Source: Pseudomonadota bacterium
GTDB lineage: Bacteria > Pseudomonadota > Alphaproteobacteria > Rhizobiales > Hyphomicrobiaceae
Direction of reading: 5' to 3'
Length of the DNA stretch: 64,000 nt
NCBI GenBank assembly: GCA_023412805.1
Contig: JAEZRM010000016.1
Span: 27,317-91,316, forward strand
Positions within the stretch are counted from its first letter, which is position 1. The number at the start of each line of letters is the position of its first letter. The notes under the pieces were generated by a model. It made no database searches. It was not told the DNA's origin and saw nothing but the letters and a program-made list of their open reading frames with translations. Positions 16,673 to 25,847 of the stretch are shown piece by piece. A program made the position numbers and the translations under genes.

Positions 16673-17737
16673 ATGGCGCACGGCGACGGCAGCAGCGAGC
16701 CGACCGCAGGATCATCCGCGGAGCTCGGCCGGCAGAGCTTTGACGCCCTTGCGATCGACGCGCTCGCGGATCGCATTCGCGCGCAAGATCGGGCGGCACT
16801 CGCTCGCGCGATCACCCTCGTCGAAAGCACCAAGTCCGACCATCGCGCCCGCGCGCAGGAGCTTCTCCAGGTGTTGCTGCCGGATACGGGCAAGGCACAC
16901 CGCATAGGCATCACCGGCGTACCCGGTGTCGGCAAGTCGACGACGATCGACCAACTCGGCATGAACCTGATCGAGGCGGACCATCGCGTCGCCGTGCTGG
17001 CGGTCGATCCGACCTCGCGGCGCACGGGCGGTTCCATCCTCGGCGACAAGACGCGCATGAGCCGCCTTGCGGGCAGCGAACATGCTTTCATCCGTCCGTC
17101 CCCGACTTCGGGAACGCTCGGCGGCGTCGCGCGGCGCACGCGCGAGACCATGCTGCTGGTCGAAGCGGCGGGCTACGATGTCGTGATCGTCGAAACGGTG
17201 GGTGTCGGCCAGTCCGAGACAGCGGTCGCCGAAATGGTGGACTTCTTCCTGGTGCTGTTGCTCGCCGGCGGTGGTGATGATCTTCAGGGCATCAAGAAGG
17301 GCATCATCGAGATCGCTGACATGATCGTCATCAACAAGGCCGATGGCGACAACGTCACGCGCGCGACGCGCTCGGCGGCTGAGTACCAGGGTGCGCTCAA
17401 TCTACTGACGCCGGTGACGCCGAGCTGGAGCCCGCCCGTGCTCACCATGTCGGCGCATGAGAACAGGGGCCTCGATGCGCTTTGGCAAAAGATCGAGGAG
17501 CACAAGCGTATCATGACGGCGACGGGCGCGTTCCTCGCGCGCCGCCAGACGCAGGCCGTAGCGTGGATGCACGACATGCTCGCGGACCGGCTCATGGACG
17601 AGGTGCGCAGCCGTCCCTCGATCATGGAGCGCATGGGGCAGCTTGAAGCCGAGGTGCGGCTCGAGCGCCTGACGCCGGCCATGGCCGTCGAGACCGTGAT
17701 GATCATGCTGCGCGATGGGCGCTCGAGCGAGAGCTAG
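16673..17737 (+). CDS. meaB: Methylmalonyl-CoA mutase-associated GTPase MeaB
   Basis: A 354-residue G3E-family GTPase that protects and reactivates B12-dependent methylmalonyl-CoA mutase, gating cobalamin loading. The P-loop is GVPGVGKST (about residues 82-90), VDPTSRRTGGSILGDKTRM follows as the typical MeaB base-plus-switch region, ETVGVGQSETAV is the G3 region, and INKADGDN is the G4 specificity motif. The C-terminal helical dimerisation arm is complete. The mutase genes are not in this window. A close relative, ArgK, has been called a LAO/AO kinase, but that name is superseded. Confidence 0.95.
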   Translation: MAHGDGSSEPTAGSSAELGRQSFDALAIDALADRIRAQDRAALARAITLVESTKSDHRARAQELLQVLLPDTGKAHRIGITGVPGVGKSTTIDQLGMNLIEADHRVAVLAVDPTSRRTGGSILGDKTRMSRLAGSEHAFIRPSPTSGTLGGVARRTRETMLLVEAAGYDVVIVETVGVGQSETAVAEMVDFFLVLLLAGGGDDLQGIKKGIIEIADMIVINKADGDNVTRATRSAAEYQGALNLLTPVTPSWSPPVLTMSAHENRGLDALWQKIEEHKRIMTATGAFLARRQTQAVAWMHDMLADRLMDEVRSRPSIMERMGQLEAEVRLERLTPAMAVETVMIMLRDGRSSES

Positions 17738-17743
17738 CGTGTG

Positions 17744-18409
17744 ATGGCAAGTGCCAATGGCCGCACCACCGTTTTGCTGACCGGTTTCGGGCCCTTTCCG
17801 AGCGTGCCGGCGAATGCCACGTCGATCCTCGTGCCGCGCCTTGCCGAGGCCGCTCGCACCACCTTTCCCGGCATCATGTTCGAGACGCGCACACTGCCGA
17901 CGGAGTGGGCTGCCGGTATCGAGCACCTCGATGGCTGCTACCGCGAGGTCGCGCCGGCCATCGCGCTGCATTTCGGCGTTTCATCACGGGCGCGCGGTTT
18001 CGAGATCGAGGCGCGCGGGCGTAATCGCCTCGCGTTCGTTCCGGATGCGGCGGGGGTCTTTCCCAGTGCGCCTGTGCTGCGCGCCAATGGTCACGAATTC
18101 CTCTCGAGTACCGTACCCGTCAGCGCGATCGTCAGCCGCCTCCGCCGGCGCGGCCTGCCGGCCTTCGTCTCGCGAGACGCAGGCGCATACCTCTGCAATG
18201 CGGCGCTGTATACGGCCCTCGACATGGCGCGGCGGACGTCGCGCGATCATCGCATCGGGTTCATTCATGTGCCGTCATCGCTCCTCGTCGAAGAGCGGCG
18301 ACCGACGTTCGGTGCCCATCCGCGCTGTCCCTTGACGTGGCCCGAGACGATCGACGGTGGACTGGAGATCATCGGCGCGGTTCTGGGTCGACCAGTCGCG
18401 CGACGCTAA
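17744..18409 (+). CDS. Pyroglutamyl-peptidase I family protein
   Basis: A 221-residue cysteine peptidase of family C15, removing N-terminal pyroglutamate from peptides. It opens with VLLTGFGPFPSVPANATSIL, the standard first strand and loop. The catalytic Cys is in GAYLCNAALY (C151) and the His in FIHVPSS (H175). The acidic member would be in the FEIEARGRN segment near residue 86. The sequence is more divergent than E. coli-like Pcp (for example LHFGVSSRARGF), so the exact substrate is uncertain. GTG at 17741 and ATG at 17744 are adjacent possible starts. It begins six bases after meaB. Confidence 0.88.
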   Translation: MASANGRTTVLLTGFGPFPSVPANATSILVPRLAEAARTTFPGIMFETRTLPTEWAAGIEHLDGCYREVAPAIALHFGVSSRARGFEIEARGRNRLAFVPDAAGVFPSAPVLRANGHEFLSSTVPVSAIVSRLRRRGLPAFVSRDAGAYLCNAALYTALDMARRTSRDHRIGFIHVPSSLLVEERRPTFGAHPRCPLTWPETIDGGLEIIGAVLGRPVARR

Positions 18410-18415
18410 AGTCAC

Positions 18416-18700
18416 TCAATCCAGCGGTGTCCGGAAGTTCCGGCCGAGATAGCCCATGGCGGCGGCGATCAGGCGCCCCACGCCGTAGCCGATCACGCAC
18501 GCGACCAAGTTCGCCAGCAGCAGCTTCATGACGAGATCGACGAAGATCGGGTTGTTGAGCGGTTCCCAAAACCTGAAGTTCCCACCGGAGCCGACGCCGA
18601 GTTGCAAGACGACGGCTGCGATCACGAGCGGCGGCATGACCCACACGCGCGAACGCAACAGTCCCAGGAAGAATGCGGCGGCGAGCGTGAAGAGGATCAT
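18416..18700 (-). CDS. Small multi-pass membrane protein (94 aa)
   Basis: A 94-residue hydrophobic protein with three probable helices: MILFTLAAAFFLGLL, WVMPPLVIAAVVLQLGVG and LVMKLLLANLVACVIGYGVG, ending YLGRNFRTPLD. It follows the amidase gene by 12 bases on the same strand with AGAAGAG before the ATG, so the two are likely co-transcribed. No family is recognised. A role in bringing amide substrates to the amidase is only a guess from position. Confidence 0.65.
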   Translation of the reverse strand: MILFTLAAAFFLGLLRSRVWVMPPLVIAAVVLQLGVGSGGNFRFWEPLNNPIFVDLVMKLLLANLVACVIGYGVGRLIAAAMGYLGRNFRTPLD

Positions 18701-18712
18701 CGAGACGCTCTT

Positions 18713-20212
18713 CTATTTCATATCCGTGCGCTTGGGTGGCGCCGTCACGATGGACTTGAGCGCCGGTGTCGGCTTCATCAGCTTGTCGAGATTGGGCAGC
18801 GGCCGCTTCAGCTCATCACTGGCATTGAAGGCCTGCTCCATGGCGTGCGCAGCCGATAGCACGAAGGCATCCGCGCGCGCACCGCCGACCACCTGCAGTC
18901 CGAACGGAAAGCCCGCGTGATCGACACCGCAGGGAATGGAAATCGCGGGATTGGTCGCCAGCGTCACGACGTAGGTGAGCGAGAGCCAGTGGTAGTAGTT
19001 GCGCAGCGGCTTGCCGTTCATCTCGCTCAGATAGAGCTGCGTCCATGGGAACGGCGAGACCGGCACAGTCGGCGCGAGAACGAGATCGTACTCTTTGAAC
19101 AGCTCCTGGAACTTCCGGTAGATGCGCGTCTGCTCGAGATTGGCCCAGGCCACATCGGCGATGCCCATCTTGGCGCCGATCTCGTAGTTCGCGCGAATGT
19201 TGGGCCCGAGTGACGCAGGATCCTTCTCGTAGGCATCGCGGTAGCGCCCGACGAAGGCGATCGCGCGGACGACATCGAAGCACTCGTCGATCTTGCCGAG
19301 ATCGGGCTCGATGCGATCGCAACGCAGGAAGAGATGGCGCATCGATTTGATACGATCGCGGAAAACTTTGCGGATCGGCTTGTCGACGGGGCTCGTGCCG
19401 AAGTCCTCGGTCCATGCAACCTTGAGCCGACCGAGATCGACCGGTTTCGGCGTTGCAAGCGCGCCGAGATCCACGTCGTAGCTCAGCGGATCAATCGCGT
19501 TCTGGCCTGCCTGCGCAGCCATGAGCTGGCAGGTGTCGGCGACAGTGCGGCCCATGGGCCCGAGCACCGAGATGGCCGACCATCCCATGGGGCGCATGGT
19601 GTGCGGCACGAGGCCCGGCGAAGGCCTGAAGCCAACGACGCCGTTGACCGCGCCCGGAATGCGCAGCGACCCGCCCGTGTCCGAGCCCGTGCAAACCGGG
19701 AGCATGTCGGTCGCGAGCGCGACTGCAGAACCGCCGGACGAGCCACCTGCGTTCATCTTCGGATCGAACGGATTGCCCGTCGCGCCCCACACGGGATTGC
19801 GGCTGTTCGCACCGGCGCCGAACTCCGGCACGTTCGTTTTCGCGACGACGATGCCGCCGGCGGCGCGAATGCGCGCGACCATGACGGTGTCGTTCTCGGG
19901 CACATTGTCCTTATAGAGCGGTGAGCCGTACGTGGTCAGCAGGCCGCCCGTATTCTCCAGATCCTTCACCCCGACCGGCAGGCCGTGCAGTGCGCCGAGC
20001 GTCTCGCCATCGCGCACAGCTTTCTCTGCAGCCTTGGCTTCCTTGCGCGCGCGGGCGTAGCAGGTCGCCGTTACCGCATTTACCGCCGGATTGATCTCCG
20101 CGACGCGGTCGATGCACGCCTCGAGCAGCTCGACGGGCGAGATTTCCTTGGAGCCGATGCGGCGGCGCATTTCGACGGAGGAGAGCGAGAGCAGGTCTGA
20201 GTGCTTGGGCAT
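18713..20212 (-). CDS. Amidase (amidase signature family)
   Basis: About 499 residues with the full Ser-cisSer-Lys machinery: Lys in LPVGVKDLENTGG, and the serine loop NAGGSSGGSAVALATDM followed by CTGSDTGGSLRIPGAVNGVVG. This group includes indoleacetamide, aryl-acylamide and Glu-tRNA(Gln) amidases; lacking gatB or gatC nearby it is more likely catabolic. The C-terminus has NPAISIPCGVDHAGFPFGLQVVG. The start is uncertain: ATG at 20212 gives the typical N-terminus (MPKHSDLLSLSSVEMRRRIG), while another ATG at 20245 adds 11 residues. It is separated from frmA by a strong terminator, so it has its own promoter. Confidence 0.92.
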   Translation of the reverse strand: MPKHSDLLSLSSVEMRRRIGSKEISPVELLEACIDRVAEINPAVNAVTATCYARARKEAKAAEKAVRDGETLGALHGLPVGVKDLENTGGLLTTYGSPLYKDNVPENDTVMVARIRAAGGIVVAKTNVPEFGAGANSRNPVWGATGNPFDPKMNAGGSSGGSAVALATDMLPVCTGSDTGGSLRIPGAVNGVVGFRPSPGLVPHTMRPMGWSAISVLGPMGRTVADTCQLMAAQAGQNAIDPLSYDVDLGALATPKPVDLGRLKVAWTEDFGTSPVDKPIRKVFRDRIKSMRHLFLRCDRIEPDLGKIDECFDVVRAIAFVGRYRDAYEKDPASLGPNIRANYEIGAKMGIADVAWANLEQTRIYRKFQELFKEYDLVLAPTVPVSPFPWTQLYLSEMNGKPLRNYYHWLSLTYVVTLATNPAISIPCGVDHAGFPFGLQVVGGARADAFVLSAAHAMEQAFNASDELKRPLPNLDKLMKPTPALKSIVTAPPKRTDMK

Positions 20213-20254
20213 CGAGAAATCCCGCTTGCGTGAAGGGCTGACCATGGGCTCGAG

Positions 20255-20287
20255 AAAAAACCCCTCCTCAGTTGTCTGAGAAGGGGC
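20255..20287 (-). terminator. Rho-independent terminator of frmA
   Basis: On the minus strand GGCCCCTTCTCAG, loop ACAA, CTGAGGAGGGG is followed by TTTTTT. The stem is about 11 bp with one mismatch, and the T-run is the clearest in the window. It lies a few bases after the frmA stop and ahead of the amidase start. Confidence 0.88.
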
Positions 20288-20298
20288 CGATTGTCAGA

Positions 20299-21426
20299 TC
20301 AGAACACCACCACGCTGCGGATGCTCTCGCCGGCGTGCATGAGATCGAAGCCCTTGTTGATGTCGGCGAGTGGCATCGTGTGGGTGATCATCGGGTCGAT
20401 GGAGATCTTGCCCTCCATGTACCAGTCGACGATGCGCGGCACATCCGTGCGCCCTCGTGCGCCGCCGAAGGCCGTGCCTTTCCAGGTGCGTCCCGTGACG
20501 AGCTGGAAGGGGCGCGTCTTGATCTCCTGGCCAGCGCCCGCGACGCCGATAATGATCGACTGACCCCAGCCGCGATGCGAGCATTCGAGCGCGGCTCGCA
20601 TGACCTCGACATTGCCCGTGCAGTCGAAGGTGTAGTCGGCGCCACCGATCTGGTCCGCCCCGCGCTTCGTCATGTTGACGATATGTGCGACGAGATCACC
20701 GCCCACTTCCTTCGGGTTCACGAAGTGGGTCATGCCGAAGCGCTCGCCCCAAGCCTTCTTGTCGTTGTTGAGGTCGACGCCGATGATCATGTCGGCGCCC
20801 GCGAGCTTGAGGCCCTGGATGACATTGAGACCGATACCGCCGAGGCCGAACACTACGGCGGTCGAGCCGATCTCGACCTGCGCTGTGTTGATGACGGCGC
20901 CGACACCTGTCGTGACGCCACAGCCGATGTAGCAGATCTTGTCGAACGGCGCGTCCTTGCGCACTTTCGCGACGGCGATCTCCGGCAGCACGGTGAAGTT
21001 CGAGAAGGTCGAGCAGCCCATGTAGTGATGGATGGGCTTGCCATCGAGCGAGAAGCGGCTCGTGCCGTCCGGCATGAGGCCCTGGCCCTGCGTCGCGCGG
21101 ATGGCCGTGCAGAGGTTCGTCTTGCGCGAGAGGCACGAGGGGCAGGTGCGGCATTCGGGCGTGTAGAGCGGGATGACGTGATCGCCTTTTGCGACGCTGG
21201 TGACGCCGGGACCGACGTCCACGACCACGCCTGCGCCTTCGTGGCCCAGGATCGCAGGAAAGAGCCCCTCCGGATCGGCACCCGAGAGCGTGAACTCGTC
21301 GGTGTGGCAGATGCCCGTTGCCTTAACCTCGACCAGCACCTCGCCGGCCCTCGGACCTTCGAGGTCGACCTCGACGATCTCGAGGGGTTTGCCCTTCTCG
21401 AAGGCGACGGCGGCGGGGGTCTTCAT
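20299..21426 (-). CDS. frmA: S-(hydroxymethyl)glutathione dehydrogenase / class III alcohol dehydrogenase
   Basis: A 375-residue zinc- and NAD-dependent dehydrogenase oxidising the glutathione adduct of formaldehyde; it also reduces S-nitrosoglutathione. Catalytic zinc ligands lie in GICHTDEFTLSG and GHEGAGVVVDVG, and structural zinc cysteines in ECRTCPSCLSRKTNLC. VFGLGGIGLNVIQG is the NAD-binding Rossmann motif. I use the ATG at 21426 (MKTPAAVAFEKGKPLEIVEV), where the conserved protein begins; the open frame extends 107 codons upstream without family sequence. The usual partner, S-formylglutathione hydrolase, is not adjacent. Confidence 0.95.
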   Translation of the reverse strand: MKTPAAVAFEKGKPLEIVEVDLEGPRAGEVLVEVKATGICHTDEFTLSGADPEGLFPAILGHEGAGVVVDVGPGVTSVAKGDHVIPLYTPECRTCPSCLSRKTNLCTAIRATQGQGLMPDGTSRFSLDGKPIHHYMGCSTFSNFTVLPEIAVAKVRKDAPFDKICYIGCGVTTGVGAVINTAQVEIGSTAVVFGLGGIGLNVIQGLKLAGADMIIGVDLNNDKKAWGERFGMTHFVNPKEVGGDLVAHIVNMTKRGADQIGGADYTFDCTGNVEVMRAALECSHRGWGQSIIIGVAGAGQEIKTRPFQLVTGRTWKGTAFGGARGRTDVPRIVDWYMEGKISIDPMITHTMPLADINKGFDLMHAGESIRSVVVF

Positions 21427-21665
21427 AGCAGAATGTCCTTCCACAAAGTGTCGCGGCATAGCTGTACGGGGCAGCGGCGCGCTTCCATGCTCGCGACCAC
21501 ATGGCGCGACCGGTTCGACGCAAGTATTACAGTCTTCGCCGGCAATCGAAAGGCCTTGGCGTTGATGGGGTGCGGCTCCATGTCGGCCCGAGGTTGGTGT
21601 GGGGTGGTCGCACTTCGGCCGGATTCGCCGCTCAGAGCAGCGGCACATGAACGAGGGACCTAGGC

Positions 21666-22196
21666 GTGACGGAATGGGTTGATTGGAGCCGCAGGCTCGC
21701 CGCTGCAGTACTCGTGCTGATGGCGGGAACGACAGTTGCGGGGGCACAGATCGGGCCGGGACAGGAGGGCACTGTCAAGGCGCAGCACGGTGATTGGCAG
21801 ATCGTCTGCCGTCCGCCGCCTCCGGGCGCCAAGAACGAGACCTGCGCGCTCGTCCAGAGCGTCGCAGCCGAGGACCGCAACAACGTCGGCCTAACGGTCT
21901 ACTTCCAGCGCTTCTCGAATGGTCAGCAGGTGCTGCGTGTGTTCTCGCCGCTCGGCGTGCTGTTGCCACCGGGGTTGGGCCTTCGGGTCGATGACAAGGA
22001 TGTCGGCAGCGCGCCGTTCCTGCGTTGTCACAACTTCGCGTGTTACGCGCAGGTGGTCGCCGATTCGGCGCTGATCGAGCGTCTGTCGAACGGCAAGTCG
22101 GCGGTTTTCATCATCTACCAGACCGAGGAGGCCGGCATCGGTATCCCGGTGTCCCTCAAGGGCTTCGCCGAGGGCCTGAAGGGGCTCGGCCAATAG
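21666..22196 (+). CDS. Invasion-associated locus B (IalB) family protein
   Basis: A 176-residue exported protein starting at GTG 21666, with signal peptide LAAAVLVLMAGTTVAGAQ. The mature part opens VKAQHGDWQIVCRPPPPG and continues NETCALVQS, the cysteine-containing IalB signature, then VFSPLGVLLPPGLGLRVDD and FLRCHNFACYAQVVAD, then IYQTEEAGIGIPVSLKGF. IalB proteins are periplasmic or outer-membrane proteins named from Bartonella invasion, but are widespread in free-living relatives, where the role is unknown. It is convergent with leuD over a palindromic repeat. Confidence 0.9.
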   Translation: MTEWVDWSRRLAAAVLVLMAGTTVAGAQIGPGQEGTVKAQHGDWQIVCRPPPPGAKNETCALVQSVAAEDRNNVGLTVYFQRFSNGQQVLRVFSPLGVLLPPGLGLRVDDKDVGSAPFLRCHNFACYAQVVADSALIERLSNGKSAVFIIYQTEEAGIGIPVSLKGFAEGLKGLGQ

Positions 22197-22228
22197 CGGG
22201 TGCGCGGAATGATGCCGCCGCTACTTCC

Positions 22229-22257
22229 CCTTCTCCCCGTGCTTACAGGGAGAGAGA
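22229..22257. repeat. Degenerate CTTCTCCCCGT palindromic repeat
   Basis: CCTTCTCCCCGT-GCTT-ACAGGGAGAGAG lies in the 64 bases between the convergent IalB and leuD stops. It is a decayed copy of the palindrome seen in better form at 57949 and 61756. It may act as a bidirectional terminator. Confidence 0.75.
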
Positions 22258-22260
22258 AAT

Positions 22261-22872
22261 TTAAGCAGCCAGCCAGGGCTTCTCGCTGTTGAGGCGGCTC
22301 TCGTAGTCGCTGATCTGCTTCTCGTGCTCCAGCGTCAGGCCGATGTCGTCGAGGCCGTTCAGCAGGCAATGCTTGCGGAAGGGGTCGATGTCGAACGTGA
22401 TCACGCCGCCGTCGGGGCGGCGAATTTCCTGCTTCTCGAGATCGACCGTGAGGGTGGCATTCGCCCCGTTCTCGGCGTCCAGCATCAGCTTGTCGACCTC
22501 TTCCTGCGGCAGCTTGATGGGCAGGATGCCGTTCTTGAAGCAGTTGTTGAAGAAGATATCGGCGAACGACGAGGCGATGACGCAGCGCACGCCGAAGTCC
22601 AGGAGCGCCCAGGGTGCGTGCTCGCGGCTCGAGCCGCAGCCGAAGTTCTCGCCGGTGACGAGGATCTGCGCCTTACGGTAGGCCGGCTTGTTCAGGACGA
22701 AGTCGGGATTTTCCTTGCCGCTTTCGTCATAGCGCACCTCGGCGAAAGCCGCCTTGCCGAGCCCGGTCCGCTTGATGGTCTTCAGGTAGTTCTTCGGGAT
22801 GATGCGGTCGGTGTCGATGTTGATCTCCGGCATCGGAGCGGCAACACCCGTCAACTGCGTGAACTTGTCCAT
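22261..22872 (-). CDS. leuD: 3-isopropylmalate dehydratase small subunit LeuD
   Basis: A 203-residue small subunit of isopropylmalate isomerase, the second step committed to leucine synthesis; it works with the iron-sulfur large subunit LeuC (not in the window). It begins MDKFTQLTGVAAPMPEINID and contains NIDTDRIIPKNYLKTIKRTG and the swivel-domain motif NFGCGSSREHAPWALLDFG, typical of the group. The length is standard for the proteobacterial form. Confidence 0.96.
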   Translation of the reverse strand: MDKFTQLTGVAAPMPEINIDTDRIIPKNYLKTIKRTGLGKAAFAEVRYDESGKENPDFVLNKPAYRKAQILVTGENFGCGSSREHAPWALLDFGVRCVIASSFADIFFNNCFKNGILPIKLPQEEVDKLMLDAENGANATLTVDLEKQEIRRPDGGVITFDIDPFRKHCLLNGLDDIGLTLEHEKQISDYESRLNSEKPWLAA

Positions 22873-23071
22873 GGAAGGCCTGCTGTTCCCGAAAATGCGG
22901 CTTGTTTGAGCGGGATTGTCGATAGCGTGCTTTGTGGGGCCCCGTCAACGCGGGCGGGCCCTGGCGCGCCGCGTCGCCATTGCACACCGGCAGATGCCCA
23001 TAGTGCTCCAAATGACTGAAATTCCGTCTTGTTCCGCCTTTGCGGGCATCGGAGACTGGGAACAGGTCGGC

Positions 23072-23100
23072 TTGGAAAGCGCGCTTGCCTTGTCTATAGT
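23072..23100 (+). promoter_or_regulatory. Sigma-70-type promoter before the BON/OmpA gene
   Basis: The 435 bases from the leuD start (22872) to the OmpA-type gene hold no convincing gene on either strand. Within them TTGGAA (23072-23077), a 17-base spacer and TATAGT (23095-23100) form a near-consensus housekeeping promoter pointing at the OmpA gene, leaving a 5' leader of about 200 bases. I saw no known riboswitch in that leader. The prediction is by eye only. Confidence 0.5.
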
Positions 23101-23307
23101 GCCGGGCAAAACGGGGTTTCCTACGGGGGCCGTTCTCGCTCGCGAGGCCAACGTCCGCGCGGCACTTCGGAGCGCGGCGTCGAGCCGGGCGAACGATGCA
23201 ACGCGCACGGTTGGGTCTGTGTAGAGTGTGGCCGGCAAAGGGGAGCCGTCGATGTCGAAGGACGGGAGGGCCTGTCCGAAGATGTCGAGGCTCGGAGTGG
23301 GGACGGC

Positions 23308-25827
23308 ATGAAGTGCAATCCGCTGCGTTGGTTGCTTGGGCTCATCCCGATTCTGCTGCTCGCAGGTGTCGCTGTCTTCAGCGAGCGCGAGCGTATCGAG
23401 CAGGATCTTGCGGAGCGCGCCGATAAAGTACTCAATGAGGCCGGGCTCGGGTGGGCCAGCGCCAGCTTCGACGGGCGCGATGCAGTGCTGTCCGGCCGCG
23501 CGGCGGACGAGGCCGACCCCGGGCGTGCGACCGTGACGGTGGCGCAGACCCATGGTGTGCGCATCGTGCGCAACGACGCCGGTCTGATCGACCGGGCCGA
23601 GCGCTATGACTGGGCGGCCTCGAAGCGCGAGGGGCGCGTGCGCCTCAGCGGACTTGCGCCCAACGAGAAGACGCGCCGCGAAATCATCGGCCTCGCGCGC
23701 GGAACCTTTCCCAGCAGCGAGATCGCCGACCGGCTGACCTTGGCGCGAGGCGCGCCGGCGCTCGATATCTGGCTTGGCGGTGTCGGCTTCGCCCTCAAGC
23801 AGCTCACGCTTCTCAAATCCGGCACGATCCGGCTCGAAGGGACCGAACTCACCATCGCCGGCGAGGCCAACGACGCGGCGAGCTATCGGGCCCTGAAGAC
23901 GTCCCTGGCCATCGGCCTGCCGCCCGGCATCAGCCTCAAGGCGGACCGGTTGGAGCCGCCGGTCATTGCACCCTATGTCTGGAGCGCGCGCGTCGGAGAC
24001 GGACAGCTCGAGATGCGTGGTGCCGTTCCGAGCGAACAGGCGCGGGCGGCCCTGCTGGCCGCCGCCAAGGCCGATGCGCCGCAGCTGCGCGCCACGGACG
24101 GTATGGCGCCCGCGCGCGGCGAGCCCGATGATTGGCTCGGCGTGGTTCAGGTTTTGCTTCGGGAGCTCCTGCGTCTCGAAGAAGGCACCGTCGAACTGCG
24201 CGATCAGACGATTGCATTCAGTGGCGTGGCGCAGCGCGAAGCAACGGCCGAGGATGTCCGAGCCAAGCTCAAGGACGACGTTTCCGGCGCTTATCGGGTG
24301 ATGGAACGCATCACCTTCCGCGAGCCGACGATCAAGCCGATCGCCGCGTACCGGACCGCGCTGTCGCTCGATGGCGGCGTTGCGACGCTCGTTGGCTACG
24401 TCCCGAGTGAGAGTGCGCGTGCCGCGCTCACGAGCCTGGTCGAGGCGCGCCTCTCCGGCGTGAAGATCGTGGATCAGCTCGAGCTTGGGGCGGGCGCGCC
24501 TCCGGGATGGCAGAGGTGCCTGGATCTCGGACTTGGCGCCCTGGCGAAACTCGGTGGCGGCAGTGTCGACCTGACGATACGGCGCCTCTTGATCGAAGGC
24601 GTGACCGAGAGCGGCGCCCTGGCACGCTCACTCCCAGCCGATCTGCAGACGGCTGCCGGACGCGATTGCGAGACGGAAGCGCGCCTTACGCTCAAGGCGT
24701 CGCCGGAGCCCAGTTTGCGCTGGTCGGCGCGGGCAGATGCCCAGGGCGACATTGTTCTGGAAGGGCAGGTGCCGGGTGTGGCCGTGCGCGATCAACTCAT
24801 GTCGCAAGCCGCGCGTCTCTTCGATGGACGCAATGTCGTCGATCGCATGGAGGTGGTCGACAGCACCTCGCAGAAATGGGCGCGCCTCGCCACGACGGGC
24901 GTCGCGCAACTCGCGCGGCTGCGGCTCGGCCGAGCGGAGATCGTCAATCAGTCTCTGCGCATCGAAGGCGAGGCGCGGGATGTGGCGGCCCAGGCCGCGA
25001 TCCGCGATGCCCTCGGGCGGGAGGTGCCGGAGGGGTATGTGGCGCGCGAGGCCATTGCCGTTCGGTCCGACGCGATGATCGCGTCTGAGGATCTGGCGCG
25101 CCGGACAGCGGCGGACGATACGAGGAAGGAGGCGGCTGCGGAGGCCGATGCCAGCCGCCGTGCCGAGGACGAAGCGCGACGGCAGGCCGAGGAGGACGCG
25201 CGGCGCGCAGCCGAAGCCGCCGAAGCGCGCGCGCGCGCCGACCTCGAAGCCAAGCAGCGTGCCGAAGAGGAACGCAGCAAGCGTGCAGCCGAGGAGGCGC
25301 GCCATGCGGCCGAAGCCGCGGCCCGCGAGCGCGCCGAGACTGAGGCCAAGCAGCGCGCGGAGGCCGAGGCCGGTAAGCGTGCGGAGGAAGCAGCGCGCCA
25401 GGAACGGGAGGCCGAGGCGGCCAAGGAAGCCGTGGAGCAGGCGCGCAAGGACGCCGAGGCAGAGGTGTGTCAGAAGTCGTTGCGCGCGGTATCGAGCGAG
25501 GGCGTGATCTTGTTTTCACGCGCGAGTGCCGAACTGGATCGGCGCAGCCTGCCGACCTTGCGACGGCTGGCCCAGGCGGCCGGAAACTGCCCCGATGTCA
25601 CGATCGAGATCGAGGGCCACACCGATTCTGAGGGTATCGACGAGCGCAATCAGCCGCTCTCCGAACGCCGCGCCCAGGCCGTTGCCGACTATCTGGCCGA
25701 ACGTGGAGTGCCCATGGAGCGCATGAAGGCTGTCGGTTACGGTGCGTCACGGCCCGTCGCGCCGAACGACACGCGCGAGAACATGGCCCGCAATCGCCGC
25801 ATCGAGTTCACCGTCAAGGCGAAGTGA
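23308..25827 (+). CDS. OmpA-family protein with four double BON-like repeats
   Basis: An 839-residue envelope protein. Residues 7-24 are a membrane anchor or signal (WLLGLIPILLLAGVAVF). A BON-like segment follows, then four tandem units of about 120 residues (from about 100 to 585), each with two BON-like halves and a recurring V-x-L-x-G / VPSE-x-AR-x-L pattern. Residues about 595-720 are a charged Ala/Glu/Arg coiled coil. The C-terminal OmpA domain (about 735-839) carries IEGHTDSEG and NQPLSERRAQAVADYL, the peptidoglycan-binding Asp and Arg region. It resembles mycobacterial OmpATb in plan, but is much longer. The ATG at 23308 has GGAG upstream. It heads a four-gene plus-strand run. Confidence 0.88.
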   Translation: MKCNPLRWLLGLIPILLLAGVAVFSERERIEQDLAERADKVLNEAGLGWASASFDGRDAVLSGRAADEADPGRATVTVAQTHGVRIVRNDAGLIDRAERYDWAASKREGRVRLSGLAPNEKTRREIIGLARGTFPSSEIADRLTLARGAPALDIWLGGVGFALKQLTLLKSGTIRLEGTELTIAGEANDAASYRALKTSLAIGLPPGISLKADRLEPPVIAPYVWSARVGDGQLEMRGAVPSEQARAALLAAAKADAPQLRATDGMAPARGEPDDWLGVVQVLLRELLRLEEGTVELRDQTIAFSGVAQREATAEDVRAKLKDDVSGAYRVMERITFREPTIKPIAAYRTALSLDGGVATLVGYVPSESARAALTSLVEARLSGVKIVDQLELGAGAPPGWQRCLDLGLGALAKLGGGSVDLTIRRLLIEGVTESGALARSLPADLQTAAGRDCETEARLTLKASPEPSLRWSARADAQGDIVLEGQVPGVAVRDQLMSQAARLFDGRNVVDRMEVVDSTSQKWARLATTGVAQLARLRLGRAEIVNQSLRIEGEARDVAAQAAIRDALGREVPEGYVAREAIAVRSDAMIASEDLARRTAADDTRKEAAAEADASRRAEDEARRQAEEDARRAAEAAEARARADLEAKQRAEEERSKRAAEEARHAAEAAARERAETEAKQRAEAEAGKRAEEAARQEREAEAAKEAVEQARKDAEAEVCQKSLRAVSSEGVILFSRASAELDRRSLPTLRRLAQAAGNCPDVTIEIEGHTDSEGIDERNQPLSERRAQAVADYLAERGVPMERMKAVGYGASRPVAPNDTRENMARNRRIEFTVKAK

Positions 25828-25847
25828 TTTCGCGCGAGGATCCGTGG

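Noticed and set aside
20272..21663. 463-codon plus-strand frame opposite frmA
   Set aside because: The minus strand encodes a complete class III alcohol dehydrogenase; the plus-strand translation is rich in Ala/Arg/Asp without any motif.
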